Assembly: GCA_902834555.1 (NCBI GenBank)
Contig: CADFJN010000019.1
Location: forward strand, 1-49,515
DNA length: 49,515 nucleotides
Direction: 5' to 3'
Source of the DNA: Atopobiaceae bacterium
GTDB lineage: Bacteria; Actinomycetota; Coriobacteriia; Coriobacteriales; Atopobiaceae
Shown: positions 1 through 8,140 of the stretch, piece after piece
Numbering within the stretch: the first letter of the stretch is position 1
How the letters are laid out: the number at the start of each line of letters is the position of its first letter
Program-made: the position numbers and the translations under genes
Notes under the pieces: model-generated
The model's database searches: none
What the model was told of the DNA's origin: nothing
The model's input: the letters and a program-made list of their open reading frames with translations, nothing else

Positions 1-23
1 AGTGGAGATTGCTTCCAAAGTTG

Positions 24-61
24 GCCTTCGGGCGTCAATTCTGCGCCCGAAGGCGGGTTTT
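24..61 (+). terminator. Strong stem-loop, probable terminator of a gene left of the window
   Basis: An 11-bp perfect inverted repeat (24-34 with 44-54) with a 9-base loop is followed by GGGTTTT. It would end transcription of a gene lying before position 1. The reverse complement also has an A-run then the stem, so direction is uncertain. No credible coding sequence is seen in 1-358. Confidence 0.55.
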
Positions 62-148
62 AGCAGCTACAGCGTACAAAAGCTCGGCTCCGGCGCCGAT
101 TTGGGGCGAGCGCACCGCCGTGTCCATTGTCCAGCGCCTCCATCGGAC

Positions 149-229
149 TTTAGCTCCTTTTCTTAAAATCGTTTACTGTGACCTGCGCAAATGCGGATGA
201 CGTTTAAGAAAAGGAGCTAAACTCCGCAA
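149..229. repeat. Dispersed ~80-bp hairpin element, copy 1
   Basis: Long inverted repeat: 149-168 pairs with 202-221 (TTTAGCTCCTTTTCTTAAA arm) around a ~33-base centre, followed by CTCCGCAA. A second copy lies at 21543-21625. The right arm and tail are identical over about 27 bases in the two copies, and the centres are related (ACCTGCGCAAATG against ACCTGCGGAAACG). Both copies are intergenic. This looks like a small non-autonomous repeat (MITE- or REP-like); no transposase is nearby. Confidence 0.7.
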
Positions 230-358
230 CGATTGGAGTAAATGAACCGGCGGGGGAGTGCTCACGTGTTTCTCAGTGGTATAGTTTGCCTTGGTTAACT
301 AGTTGTTGCGCATACGTACGCCTCGGAAGCAACGCGCTGCGCCAAGAGGAGGCACCCC

Positions 359-742
359 GTGAAGCCAATAGACATCATTCTTGTCCTCGCCGTCATCGTG
401 ATTCTCGTCATTGCCATCCGCCGCTTTGTTGGTACCGCCACCGGTACGCGCGATTGCTGCAGCGGTGCAAAGAAGTCCGCGGGCAAGCAGTTTCGCGCGC
501 GCACGATTGATGACAAGGACGAGAGCCACTACCCCTACCAAGCAAATTTTGAAATTGGCGGCATGAGCTGCGAGCACTGCGTGGAGAACGTCACCCGCGC
601 GCTCGATTCCGTCGATGGCACCTGGGCCACGGTCTCGCTTGCCGGTGGCCGCGCACACGTGCGCTCGAAGTCACCCATCGACGAGAACGCGTACCGCAAG
701 GTCGTCGAGGATGCCGGCTATCGCCTGGTGGGGCTTGAATGA
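359..742 (+). CDS. Membrane-anchored heavy-metal-associated (HMA) domain protein
   Basis: 127 residues from a GTG start with AGAGGAGG about 8 bases upstream. Residues 5-22 form one membrane helix. A CC motif follows at about 32-33 (DCCSG), like the FeoB-associated Cys-rich membrane family, and then an HMA fold (about 60-127) with the metal-binding GGMSCEHC motif, CxxC. HMA domains bind Cu(I) or similar soft metals; here the domain would be tethered at the inner face of the membrane. No metal ATPase is adjacent, so the partner is unknown. The TGA stop lies inside the 739-769 palindrome, which also supplies the stop of the convergent gene. The longer minus-strand reading across it is a shadow. 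Confidence 0.82.
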   Translation: MKPIDIILVLAVIVILVIAIRRFVGTATGTRDCCSGAKKSAGKQFRARTIDDKDESHYPYQANFEIGGMSCEHCVENVTRALDSVDGTWATVSLAGGRAHVRSKSPIDENAYRKVVEDAGYRLVGLE

Positions 743-769
743 GACAAAGGGACTGTCCCTTTGTCTCAT
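739..769. repeat. 31-bp perfect palindrome, copy 1 (shared stop codons / bidirectional terminator)
   Basis: Two 15-bp arms (ATGAGACAAAGGGAC and its complement) flank a single base. The left arm holds the TGA stop of the HMA gene; the right arm holds, on the other strand, the TGA stop of the desulfidase gene. Further copies are at 6507-6537 and 39040-39070. It could act as a terminator for both genes. Confidence 0.85.
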
Positions 770-2073
770 GAGCAAACAGTCTTGCCTATCATGATGTTTA
801 GGATCTCGACGTCGGTGGGGTGCATGCCAACGCGTCCCACGTAACCCATAGAGCGAATGGTCTCCTCGGCCGTCTCGCCGATAAGGCCCTCGCCAGGCCT
901 GAAGTCCACGTTCGCCAGGGCCATGTCGCAGCCGAGAATAGCCGCGTCCACTGCTGCCGCAATCTTTGCCGCGCAGCTGGGCTTGGCGCCATCGCACACG
1001 ATGCCGCCCACGTTTGCCAGCGTGTTCGCAATGGTCGCCTGATACTGCCCAAAGGAGCCCCCGCGCAGATAGCACACGGCCGCCCCGGCTCCGGTCGCCG
1101 CCGTCACGGCACCGCAGAACGCCGAGAGCTCGCCAATGAAGCGCTTGGCGTGGATGGCCGTGAGGTCCGAGAGCGCCACCGCGCGCAGCATCTCGTCATG
1201 GGGAACGCGCAGGTACCTGGCGTACTCCGCAACCGGCAGCGAGCAGGTGATGCCCTGGTTGCCGCTTCCGCAATTGATGACTACGGGCATGGCGCAGCCG
1301 CTCATGCGCGCGTCGGAGCCGGCCGCGGCAGCAGCCCGCGCGCGGCACGAGATGTCATCGGGCCTTGTGAGCAGCAGCGTCTTGCCAATGCGCGCGCCCC
1401 AGTCGCCCGAGAGTCCCTCGTCCGAAATGGCGCCATTGAGCTCCACCTGGCGCTCGACCATCTCGCGGATGTCCTCGACGTCGACCTCGTGCGCAAACTC
1501 CCAGATTCCCTCCAGCGAGAGGGACGAGAGGCCCGGCTCCTCCGGCTCGCCGTCGGCGCCGCAGGTGTCCTGCTCGTTTGCCGCGACGCCATCGACGCTG
1601 ACGGTCACCCCGTCGCGCGAGAGCTCGACCACGTTGGTGTGGCGGCCTGCCACGCAGGCCACGCCGGTGTGGCCTTGACCCGTGGCGACCGCGCGCACGT
1701 AGAGGTTGGGCACGCCCTCGGCGAGAGAGACCGAACAGAACCCCGCCGAGACAAGCTCGCGCGTGCGCTGACGGTCCTTCTCGCCCACGCCCTCAAGCAC
1801 CTCGAGCGCTCGCGTGGCGTCGCCGCCAACGGCACCCAGCGTTGCTGCGGCCTCTATGCCGCGCTGGTCACCGGAGTTGGGTACCGTCACGCTCTTTACG
1901 TTCTTGATGATGTTGCCGCTGCAGGAGACCTCGAGGTGCTCCGGCACGGCGCCCAGCGCGTCGCGCGCGAGGGCGGCCACGTAGGCCACGGCGATGGGCT
2001 CGGTGCAGCCAAGGGCGCAGACAAGCTCACGCCTCAGGATGTCGAGATAGGTGTCGTAGGTGCTGCGATCCAT
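766..2073 (-). CDS. cyuA: L-cysteine desulfidase / UPF0597 (YhaM) family protein
   Basis: 435 residues. It matches the CyuA/YhaM (UPF0597) family related to iron-sulfur serine dehydratase alpha chains: an N-terminal CALGCTEP motif (Cys19, Cys23), SGN(I)IKN at about 51-57, the GCAMPVVINCGSGNQG stretch near 260-275, and a Gly-rich GGSFGQYQATIANT segment near 340. The family carries a [4Fe-4S] cluster and deaminates L-cysteine to pyruvate, ammonia and sulfide. Length is typical of the family. The start is close behind the HAD gene on the same strand (57-base gap), so they may be cotranscribed. Substrate (Cys against Ser or another thiol amino acid) cannot be settled from sequence. Confidence 0.85.
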   Translation of the reverse strand: MDRSTYDTYLDILRRELVCALGCTEPIAVAYVAALARDALGAVPEHLEVSCSGNIIKNVKSVTVPNSGDQRGIEAAATLGAVGGDATRALEVLEGVGEKDRQRTRELVSAGFCSVSLAEGVPNLYVRAVATGQGHTGVACVAGRHTNVVELSRDGVTVSVDGVAANEQDTCGADGEPEEPGLSSLSLEGIWEFAHEVDVEDIREMVERQVELNGAISDEGLSGDWGARIGKTLLLTRPDDISCRARAAAAAGSDARMSGCAMPVVINCGSGNQGITCSLPVAEYARYLRVPHDEMLRAVALSDLTAIHAKRFIGELSAFCGAVTAATGAGAAVCYLRGGSFGQYQATIANTLANVGGIVCDGAKPSCAAKIAAAVDAAILGCDMALANVDFRPGEGLIGETAEETIRSMGYVGRVGMHPTDVEILNIMIGKTVCS

Positions 2074-2130
2074 GGGCCCTCCAGCCGTTGTCGTGCGCGG
2101 CTCTGCGCGCGGTTGGAGGAAACGGTAGCG

Positions 2131-2892
2131 CTAGAGTGAGGCGATGTCACGCCTGTTGGTCTCCTCGCCGTCAAACCTCCGGATGATGTTGGGGAGCTCG
2201 CGAGCAAGGCGAGACATGGGCCCGTGCCACACGGCGCGGCGCGGCCAGGCGTGGCCAACGTAGATGGTGCGCAGCCCGCAGTCGGGGCTGGCGAAGTCGC
2301 GGCGCGAGTCGTTGCCAACCATGAGGCACTCGTCGCACGTGAGGCCAAGCGCGTTCACAAATTCCTGGTAGAAGCGGGCGTTCGGCTTGAGCCTGTAGGC
2401 GTTATCCCAGTTTGAGATACGTACGAAGTCCTCGGGCGAGACGTTTGCCCAACTCATGCGCGCCTCGACACAGGCCTCCGAGAAGGCCGGGTTTGTCGCC
2501 AGCGCGCAGGTGAGGCCAAGCTCGTGTACCACGTCAACTGCCTGTCGCCCGCCGCGCTGGGGGCGCGCCGCAACTATGCCTCCACGCATGGCTGGCACAA
2601 ACTCGCGCTCGTAGCAGTCAATGGCATCTGCAATTGCGGGATCATCCATGGGAATGCCGGTGAGCGCATGGACCTTATTGATAAAGAGTTGGTGGTTGGT
2701 GAGGTCGTCGGAGCGGTCTCGATCTTCAATCGCGAGGTAGGCCTTGGTGAAGGGAATGCCCATGAGCGGCGCCGGCGTGCGCGATATATCCCCGAGAAGC
2801 CCGGAGAGTCCGGCGACGTAGCGTGTCATGAATGCGGTGAAGTTGATGTCAAGCAAGGTGTCATCGAGGTCGAAGAGAACAGCCTTGATCAT
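2131..2892 (-). CDS. HAD-superfamily hydrolase (phosphatase)
   Basis: 253 residues. Motif I is DLDDT at residues 8-12, with Asp8 as nucleophile and Asp10 as acid/base. Motif II is ATN near 130, motif III Lys is in RLKPN near 165, and motif IV is VGNDSRRD near 190. The cap is helical, between motifs I and II. The start is the internal ATG at 2890-2892, because GGAGG lies 8 bases before it; a reading seven residues longer, starting at 2913, would contain this ribosome binding site. HAD phosphatases remove phosphate from small metabolites; the substrate is not predictable. It is probably in an operon with the downstream desulfidase. Confidence 0.85.
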   Translation of the reverse strand: MIKAVLFDLDDTLLDINFTAFMTRYVAGLSGLLGDISRTPAPLMGIPFTKAYLAIEDRDRSDDLTNHQLFINKVHALTGIPMDDPAIADAIDCYEREFVPAMRGGIVAARPQRGGRQAVDVVHELGLTCALATNPAFSEACVEARMSWANVSPEDFVRISNWDNAYRLKPNARFYQEFVNALGLTCDECLMVGNDSRRDFASPDCGLRTIYVGHAWPRRAVWHGPMSRLARELPNIIRRFDGEETNRRDIASL

Positions 2893-3190
2893 GCCATCAA
2901 CCTCCGTTTCCATCCGAAATGTTTGCCCGGGGGTCTGATACCCCTTTGTGGCGCCGCAGAACCCGACGCCCGATACAAGGCTACACGCGATTGCGTAAAC
3001 ACTCTAAGGGTTGTGACGTTTTGACCGTCTGCGTTTCTATTTGACCGTTGGCAGCTCCACGGTTCGTTCATCTCCCGGAAACCTATATATTTTCATGCAG
3101 AAAATAAGTACGGCTATAACTGGTACGCAATAAGACCTACGGGCAATCATTGATGTTTTAACGCAGTGGCGTGGCTTTGGAGGTAGAGAC
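2893..3190. other. Divergent intergenic region with repeated TTGACCGT boxes
   Basis: About 300 bases between the HAD gene (minus) and the ROK regulator (plus). It is AT-richer towards the regulator, with TATATA near 3083 and CTATAACT near 3114. TTGACCGT occurs twice (3021-3028 and 3041-3048, 20 bases apart). These may be promoter or operator elements for either gene. No gene is visible. Confidence 0.35.
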
Positions 3191-4141
3191 ATGTCGGGCA
3201 ACACCGAGTACGTTGCAGACGCCAACCGAGCCCGCATCATGCGAGCCATCGTCGATCACGGCCCCCTCTCACGTGTGGAGATCGCGCAGGTGAGCGGCCT
3301 GTCTCCGGCCACCGTGACGCGCAACATCGCCTACCTCATGACGGTGGGCGTGCTCGCCGAGGACACTACCCGCGTGCGCACGGAGGGCAGGAGCCGTATT
3401 CCCGTCATGGTGAACGCTGCCTATGGCCGCATTGCTATCGTGAGCCTTACGTATCGTGGTGCCACGCTCTATCAGTACGACATGGCGCTCGAGCCCTGCG
3501 CCGAGCCCATTTCGCTTGGGGGACACTACGACCCGGCAGACCTCCCTCGCGCGGTTGAGACGCACCTCTCGTGTGCCGACGGCGAGTTCGAGAAGACCCT
3601 GCGTGCGGTGGGCATCCTCCACTGTGACGAGTCCTGGGACGCCGTCCATGGGCTTGCTGATTTGCTCTCGCGTCGCCTCGGCGTTCCCACCTTCGAGCAG
3701 CGCGCCGAGGACTGCGCCGAGTATAAGATCCTTCACGACGAGTCGGAGGAGGCAAGCGCCAACCACCTTCTTGTGAGCCTGGGCTCTGAGGTCCTTGTGG
3801 GCATCGCCCAGGGCGGCAAGCGCATGCCCCTTCGCAACGGCTCGTACGCCGAGATAAGCCGCCCACTCGCCAACAGCGGCGAGCCCGAGGGCGCAATCGT
3901 CGACCGTCTGGTCGATATCCTCTCGATACTCACCTCCATCTTCACCGTCGATGCCATCTTCATGATGGGCTCCGGTGAGGAGGCACTTCTCGCCGGAGTC
4001 CCCGTCGACCTGGGCAACGTTGCCCAGGCGGGAAACACCTCCGGAGAACTCCCCAGGGTCGTGGTTGTGAGCCAGACCTCGCGGGAAATGTCACGCATCA
4101 TGACCGCGCAGGTGAGAGGCACGCTTCTGTGCGTCGGATGA
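3191..4141 (+). CDS. ROK-type winged-helix transcriptional regulator
   Basis: 316 residues, ATG with GGAGG about 10 bases upstream. Residues 8-65 form a MarR-like winged helix typical of ROK repressors (NagC/XylR/Mlc): GPLSRVEIAQVSGLSPATV is the helix-turn-helix. The rest resembles a ROK effector fold but is diverged: the N-terminal DxGGT phosphate loop and the ROK zinc/cysteine signature are not recognisable, so it is probably a regulator without kinase activity. It lies immediately before the mannose-family PTS genes on the same strand, so it likely controls them in response to a sugar or sugar phosphate. That link is inferred from position. Confidence 0.75.
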   Translation: MSGNTEYVADANRARIMRAIVDHGPLSRVEIAQVSGLSPATVTRNIAYLMTVGVLAEDTTRVRTEGRSRIPVMVNAAYGRIAIVSLTYRGATLYQYDMALEPCAEPISLGGHYDPADLPRAVETHLSCADGEFEKTLRAVGILHCDESWDAVHGLADLLSRRLGVPTFEQRAEDCAEYKILHDESEEASANHLLVSLGSEVLVGIAQGGKRMPLRNGSYAEISRPLANSGEPEGAIVDRLVDILSILTSIFTVDAIFMMGSGEEALLAGVPVDLGNVAQAGNTSGELPRVVVVSQTSREMSRIMTAQVRGTLLCVG

Positions 4142-4223
4142 GCTGGCCCTGCCGGCTGTTGGGCCGTGGTAACCCCACGGCATGGCGCGCGTTCGTATTA
4201 CGCGCGGGAGGGAAGGGATACGT

Positions 4224-4706
4224 ATGGTAGTTCTCGTTAGGTGTGATGATCGTCTTATCCACGGCCAGTGCATGACCGTCGTGGTCAAGGGCAACCACAT
4301 CGAGCGCATCATTGTTGTCGACGACCTCACGGCGAGCAACTCGATTCTGCGCTCGGTCTTCAAGGCAGCCGTCCCGGCCGACATGAAGGCTGGCGTCTAT
4401 ACGGTGGACGAGGCAGCCCCGCTCATCGAGAAGGCCATGGACGACGACGTCCGCACGCTCGTGCTCATGAAGTCCCCCATCACGTACAAGCGTCTGCTGG
4501 AGAAGGTGCCTGGGCTTCCCAAGGAGCTCAACGTTGGCCCCATGTCCAAGCGCAAGGGCACCACAGAGGTGACCCCCACCTCGCACCTCATGCCCGACGA
4601 GGCTCAGGCCGTGAAGGACGTTGTGGACCAGGGCGCCCACGTATTCTTCCAGCAGGTTCCCAGCCAACCCGTCGTCGAATGGGACGACGTGAAGGACAGG
4701 TTCTAG
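4224..4706 (+). CDS. PTS mannose/fructose/sorbose-family EIIB
   Basis: 160 residues. It has the EIIB-Man signature VRCDDRLIHGQ with the phosphorylated His13, and the family's typical length and C-terminus. It receives phosphate from an EIIA-Man and passes it to the sugar as it moves through IIC/IID. The start is the ATG at 4224 behind GGGAGGGAAGGG; an in-frame ATG at 4182 gives a 14-residue tail with no family match. It is followed by IIC and IID. No EIIA-Man gene or fused IIA domain is found in the window, so the phosphate donor must be elsewhere. Confidence 0.92.
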   Translation: MVVLVRCDDRLIHGQCMTVVVKGNHIERIIVVDDLTASNSILRSVFKAAVPADMKAGVYTVDEAAPLIEKAMDDDVRTLVLMKSPITYKRLLEKVPGLPKELNVGPMSKRKGTTEVTPTSHLMPDEAQAVKDVVDQGAHVFFQQVPSQPVVEWDDVKDRF

Positions 4707-4756
4707 GGTCCGTGCGCGGACCTTACGCCTGAAGAAGATCCCGTAGGCAGCGGGAT
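4707..4756 (+). promoter_or_regulatory. Two stem-loops between PTS IIB and IIC
   Basis: GGTCCG at 4707-4712 pairs with CGGACC at 4717-4722, and ATCCCG at 4738-4743 pairs with CGGGAT at 4751-4756. Neither is followed by a U-run. They may stabilise or process the PTS mRNA and allow different levels of IIB and IIC/IID. Confidence 0.4.
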
Positions 4757-4790
4757 AGGTCCTGGTGTCAGAGGAAAGGAAGGTACTGCC

Positions 4791-5561
4791 ATGAGTTTTC
4801 TACAGGCATTGCTCCTGGCACTGTTCGGGTGGATGGGCTCCATCTACTCGCCGGTGCTCATAGGAGGACTCGCAGGCTGGTACACGATTGGTCGACCGCT
4901 GGTCTCGGGCATGATCATCGGCATCATCCTTGGTGACGTCCAGACCGGCATCATCATGGGTGCAGCCATCCAGATGCTCTACATCGGCCTCGTGACCCCC
5001 GGTGGCACCATGCCCGCCGACGTCAACTTTGCCGCGTGGATTGGCATCCCGCTGGCCATGGTCGCCGGCGCCGGCAAGGAGTACGCGCTTGCCCTCGCCG
5101 TGCCGCTGTCGTCACTGGGCGTTCTCGCCGTCTACGGCCTGTGCGCCATCAACCTGTACTTTGTCCACAAGCAGGACGCCGATGTCGAGGCCGGCAAGCT
5201 CGATGCCGCTGCTCGCATCCCCATCGTTGGCCAGATCACCAACTTCGTGCTGCGCTTCTTCCCGATCCTTCTCATCAACTTCTTTGGCCAGGACCTCATC
5301 ACCGCGCTTGTCAACGCCCTGCCCGTCCAGGTGACCGACATCCTCCAGATCTTCGCCAACATGCTGCCGCTCGTCGGCTTCATGCTCCTCATGCGCATGA
5401 TCTGCAAGCGTGACGTCGACCTCATCCTCTTCTGCGTTGGCTTTGCGCTCATGTCCGTGCTCCAGCTTGGCATGGTCACCATCGTGATCTTCGCGCTGGG
5501 CATCGCCTACCTCGACTACCGCGGCACCAATGCCGCTGCTGCCCCCGAGAGGAGTGAGTAG
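4791..5561 (+). CDS. PTS mannose/fructose/sorbose-family EIIC
   Basis: 256 residues of mostly hydrophobic helices. It matches the EIIC component of the mannose PTS family (QALLLALFGW start; GLAGWYTIGRPLVSGMIIG; DVQTGIIMGAAIQMLYIG). With IID it forms the membrane channel that carries the sugar. The start follows GAGGAAAGGAAGG. It ends 2 bases before the IID start, so the two are translationally coupled. Confidence 0.93.
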   Translation: MSFLQALLLALFGWMGSIYSPVLIGGLAGWYTIGRPLVSGMIIGIILGDVQTGIIMGAAIQMLYIGLVTPGGTMPADVNFAAWIGIPLAMVAGAGKEYALALAVPLSSLGVLAVYGLCAINLYFVHKQDADVEAGKLDAAARIPIVGQITNFVLRFFPILLINFFGQDLITALVNALPVQVTDILQIFANMLPLVGFMLLMRMICKRDVDLILFCVGFALMSVLQLGMVTIVIFALGIAYLDYRGTNAAAAPERSE

Positions 5562-5563
5562 AC

Positions 5564-6424
5564 ATGGCAAACGACATCACCACCGAGGACCAGGAGATGG
5601 GCGGCGCCAAGAAGCTCAGCAAGAGCGCCATTCGCCGCGCGTACTGGGACTGGATGTTCTACAACCTGTCCGTGCAGAACTTCGAGAGGATGCAGGGTCC
5701 GGCCATCATCAAGATGCTGGCTGACGTCCGCGAGGACCTCTACCCTGGCGACCCAGAGGCACAGCAGGAGATGCTCGAGCGTCACGAGGTCTTCTTCAAT
5801 ACCGAGCCGTACCTGGGCAGCATCGTCCCCGGTATTGTCCTCGGCATGGAGGCGAGCAAGGCAGAGGGCAACGACGAGATCTCCTCTGAGTTCATCAACT
5901 CGATCAAGACCGCGCTCATGGGCCCCTTTGCCGGCATTGGTGACTCGCTGCTCCCCGGCACGCTGATCCCGATCCTGCTCTCCATCGCCTTGGGCATGTC
6001 ACCCAACGGCGAGGTCACCGGCCCGATTTTCTACATCGTGGTCTTCCTGGCCATCATGCTGCCGCTCACCTGGTTCCTCTTCTCCTATGGCGTCAAGGCT
6101 GGCGCCAACGCGGCGGAGCTGGTGCTCTCGGGCGGCATTAAGGACAAGGTCACCCGTGCTGCCGAGGTTGTTGGCCTTATCGTTGTGGGCGCTATCTGCG
6201 CGCAGTACGCCAAGTTCAACATTGGCCTCGTTTATACCAGCGGCGACCTCACGATCAACATCGCTGGTATCCTGGACTCAATCTTCCCCGAGCTGCCGGT
6301 GCTGATCATCTCCTTTGTGACCTACTGGCTCATGGTCAAGAAGAACTGGTCTGCTGGCAAGACCATGCTGCTCATGCTCGTGATTTCCATCGTGGGCTAC
6401 TTCACCACGATCCTCACGGTCTAG
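5564..6424 (+). CDS. PTS mannose/fructose/sorbose-family EIID
   Basis: 286 residues. The N-terminal half is soluble, with family motifs such as RAYWDWMFYNLSVQNFERMQG, NTEPYLGSIVPGIVLGMEA and MGPFAGIGDSL; C-terminal membrane helices lie at about 190-286. EIID pairs with EIIC in the mannose-family permease. The start ATG has GAGAGGAG about 8 bases upstream, which overlaps the end of IIC. Substrate specificity (mannose, glucose, GalNAc or another sugar) cannot be read from this. Confidence 0.93.
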   Translation: MANDITTEDQEMGGAKKLSKSAIRRAYWDWMFYNLSVQNFERMQGPAIIKMLADVREDLYPGDPEAQQEMLERHEVFFNTEPYLGSIVPGIVLGMEASKAEGNDEISSEFINSIKTALMGPFAGIGDSLLPGTLIPILLSIALGMSPNGEVTGPIFYIVVFLAIMLPLTWFLFSYGVKAGANAAELVLSGGIKDKVTRAAEVVGLIVVGAICAQYAKFNIGLVYTSGDLTINIAGILDSIFPELPVLIISFVTYWLMVKKNWSAGKTMLLMLVISIVGYFTTILTV

Positions 6425-6454
6425 TGGTTGAGCCTGCATAGTCGCAACACCTTC

Positions 6455-6490
6455 GTGGGGCGCGCCCGTCATTTGGCCGGCGCGCCCCAC
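6455..6490 (+). terminator. GC-rich hairpin after the mannose-family PTS operon
   Basis: GTGGGGCGCGCC at 6455-6466 pairs perfectly with 6479-6490 around a 12-base loop. There is no T-tract, so it may be a processing or pause hairpin rather than a full intrinsic terminator. The 31-bp palindrome follows 16 bases later and may add to termination. Confidence 0.5.
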
Positions 6491-6506
6491 GCGCATGAGG
6501 CAAAGC

Positions 6507-6537
6507 ATGAGACAAAGGGACAGTCCCTTTGTCTCAT
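6507..6537. repeat. 31-bp perfect palindrome, copy 2
   Basis: Identical arms to copy 1 (739-769); the centre base is A instead of T. It sits between the PTS operon and rpsA. Confidence 0.85.
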
Positions 6538-6748
6538 GGCTGCTCGGCGCTCCCGCACATTTAGAAAAAAAGCCACCTGACGCTTGAAATTATGCCTACG
6601 AACAGGCTAATCTATCCAGTGCATGCGCGTCCGCCATGCAGCGTATCTGTCGGCCCCCGAGAGCATGTAAGTTCGCCTAAGCGTTCGTGCGCGAGCGCGG
6701 AAGCGCAGACCATGACGACCGGGGCCCCGTTTCGAGAGGGGTCCACCT

Positions 6749-7945
6749 TTGAGTGAGATTCAGAACTCGTCCGTCTTCGCGCTGGATGATATTTCCGACG
6801 AGGAGATGAACAACCTCATCGACGGTACCGTCACCGATTTCGACGAGGGCGATCTTGTCACCGGAACCGTCGTCAAGATCGAGCGCGACGAGGTCCTGCT
6901 TGACATCGGCTACAAGTCTGAGGGCGTCATTCCTGCTCGCGAGCTTTCCATCCGCAAGGACGTCAACCCTGCCGACGTCGTCTCGCTGGGCGATCAGATC
7001 GAGGCTCTCGTCCTTCAGAAGGAGGACAAGGAGGGCCGTCTCGTCCTCTCCAAGAAGCGCGCCGAGTACGAGCGTGCCTGGAACCGCGTGGAGGAGAAGT
7101 TCAACTCCGGCGAGACCGTCGAGGGCGAGGTCATCGAGGTCGTCAAGGGCGGCCTTATCCTCGATATCGGCCTTCGCGGCTTCCTGCCTGCGTCCCTCGT
7201 TGACCTTCGCCGCGTGAAGGACCTCAACGCCTATCTCGGCACCCGCATCGAGGCCCGCGTCATCGAGATGGACCGCAACCGCAACAACGTCGTGCTTTCT
7301 CGCCGCGTCGTGCTCGAGGAGGCCCGCAAGGCCGAGCGTCAGGAGATCCTCTCCAAGCTCAAGCCCGGCATGCGTCTCAAGGGCACCGTTTCCTCGATCG
7401 TGGACTTTGGTGCCTTCGTGGACCTCGGCGGCATCGACGGCCTGGTTCACATCTCCGAGCTCTCCTGGAACCACGTCAACCACCCCTCCGAGGTCGTCAA
7501 GGTCGGCCAGGAGGTCGAGGTTCAGGTGCTCGACGTCGACCTCAACCGCGAGCGCATCTCCCTTGGTCTCAAGCAGACCACCGAGGATCCTTGGCGCACG
7601 CTCGTCAAGAAGTACCCCGTGGGTGCCATCGTTGAGGGCAAGGTCACCAAGCTCGTTACCTTTGGTGCCTTCGTTGACCTCGGCGAGGGCGTCGAGGGCC
7701 TGGTCCACATCTCCGAGATGGCCAAGAGCCACGTGGACGCCCCCTCGCAGGTCTGCCAGGTTGGCGACACCGTCCAGGTGAAGGTCATGGAGATCGACCT
7801 CGACCGTCGTCGCATCTCCCTCTCCATGAAGGCCGCCGCCGAGACCCTGGGCACCGAGGTCGAGGTCAAGCCTCTGCCCGAGAGTGACAAGCCTGCCGAG
7901 AAGGACGAGGCCGCCGAGGCCGAGGCTGAGCCCGCTGCCGAGTAG
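6749..7945 (+). CDS. rpsA: 30S ribosomal protein S1
   Basis: 398 residues from a TTG start (MSEIQN...) behind GAGAGGGG. Four S1 RNA-binding domains are visible, at about 32-100, 118-185, 203-271 and 288-357, with repeated GxFVDLG...GLVHISE motifs in the last two. It ends in an acidic Ala/Glu-rich tail. S1 helps the 30S subunit bind and unfold mRNA. Four domains is the usual actinobacterial form. It is a single gene with its own upstream region and a strong terminator. Codon use is strongly biased, as expected for a highly expressed gene. Confidence 0.96.
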   Translation: MSEIQNSSVFALDDISDEEMNNLIDGTVTDFDEGDLVTGTVVKIERDEVLLDIGYKSEGVIPARELSIRKDVNPADVVSLGDQIEALVLQKEDKEGRLVLSKKRAEYERAWNRVEEKFNSGETVEGEVIEVVKGGLILDIGLRGFLPASLVDLRRVKDLNAYLGTRIEARVIEMDRNRNNVVLSRRVVLEEARKAERQEILSKLKPGMRLKGTVSSIVDFGAFVDLGGIDGLVHISELSWNHVNHPSEVVKVGQEVEVQVLDVDLNRERISLGLKQTTEDPWRTLVKKYPVGAIVEGKVTKLVTFGAFVDLGEGVEGLVHISEMAKSHVDAPSQVCQVGDTVQVKVMEIDLDRRRISLSMKAAAETLGTEVEVKPLPESDKPAEKDEAAEAEAEPAAE

Positions 7946-7988
7946 CTCTTGCTCGTATCGGTTTAGCGCCGAGCAAATGCACGTGATA

Positions 7989-8019
7989 GGGGGTCGCCTT
8001 CGGGCGGCCCCCCCTTTTT
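7989..8019 (+). terminator. Intrinsic terminator of rpsA
   Basis: GGGGGTCGCC (7989-7998) pairs, with one wobble, with GGCGGCCCCC, closing on a TTCG-type loop, and is followed by TTTTT. Classic rho-independent form. Confidence 0.88.
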
Positions 8020-8070
8020 GTGTGCAAGATATGTAGAACACTAATAGTAATAATTCGCGATAATGAAGAT

Positions 8071-8140
8071 CTCCTCCGGTGGAATACTAACAACATCAAT
8101 TAAGAACAGTTCCTAATAAGAACAGACACAGGAGGACACA
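8071..8140 (+). promoter_or_regulatory. dps leader with direct repeats and a possible anti-Shine-Dalgarno
   Basis: TAAGAACAG is repeated at 8101-8109 and 8117-8125 (16-base period). TCCTCC at 8072-8077 is complementary to the ribosome binding site GGAGGA at 8131-8136, so the leader could fold to hide it. Upstream AT-rich sequence (TAATAGTAATAAT at 8042-8054) resembles Fur/PerR-type boxes. All this is inference from sequence. Confidence 0.35.

Noticed and set aside
820..2139. 439-codon open frame on the plus strand opposite the desulfidase gene
   Set aside because: High-G+C antisense shadow, composed of Arg/Ala/His-rich low-similarity sequence; the minus-strand frame has clear CyuA family motifs.
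6677..8041. 454-codon minus-strand frame across rpsA
   Set aside because: Leu/Asp/Gly-rich antisense shadow of the conserved S1 gene; runs through the terminator hairpin.
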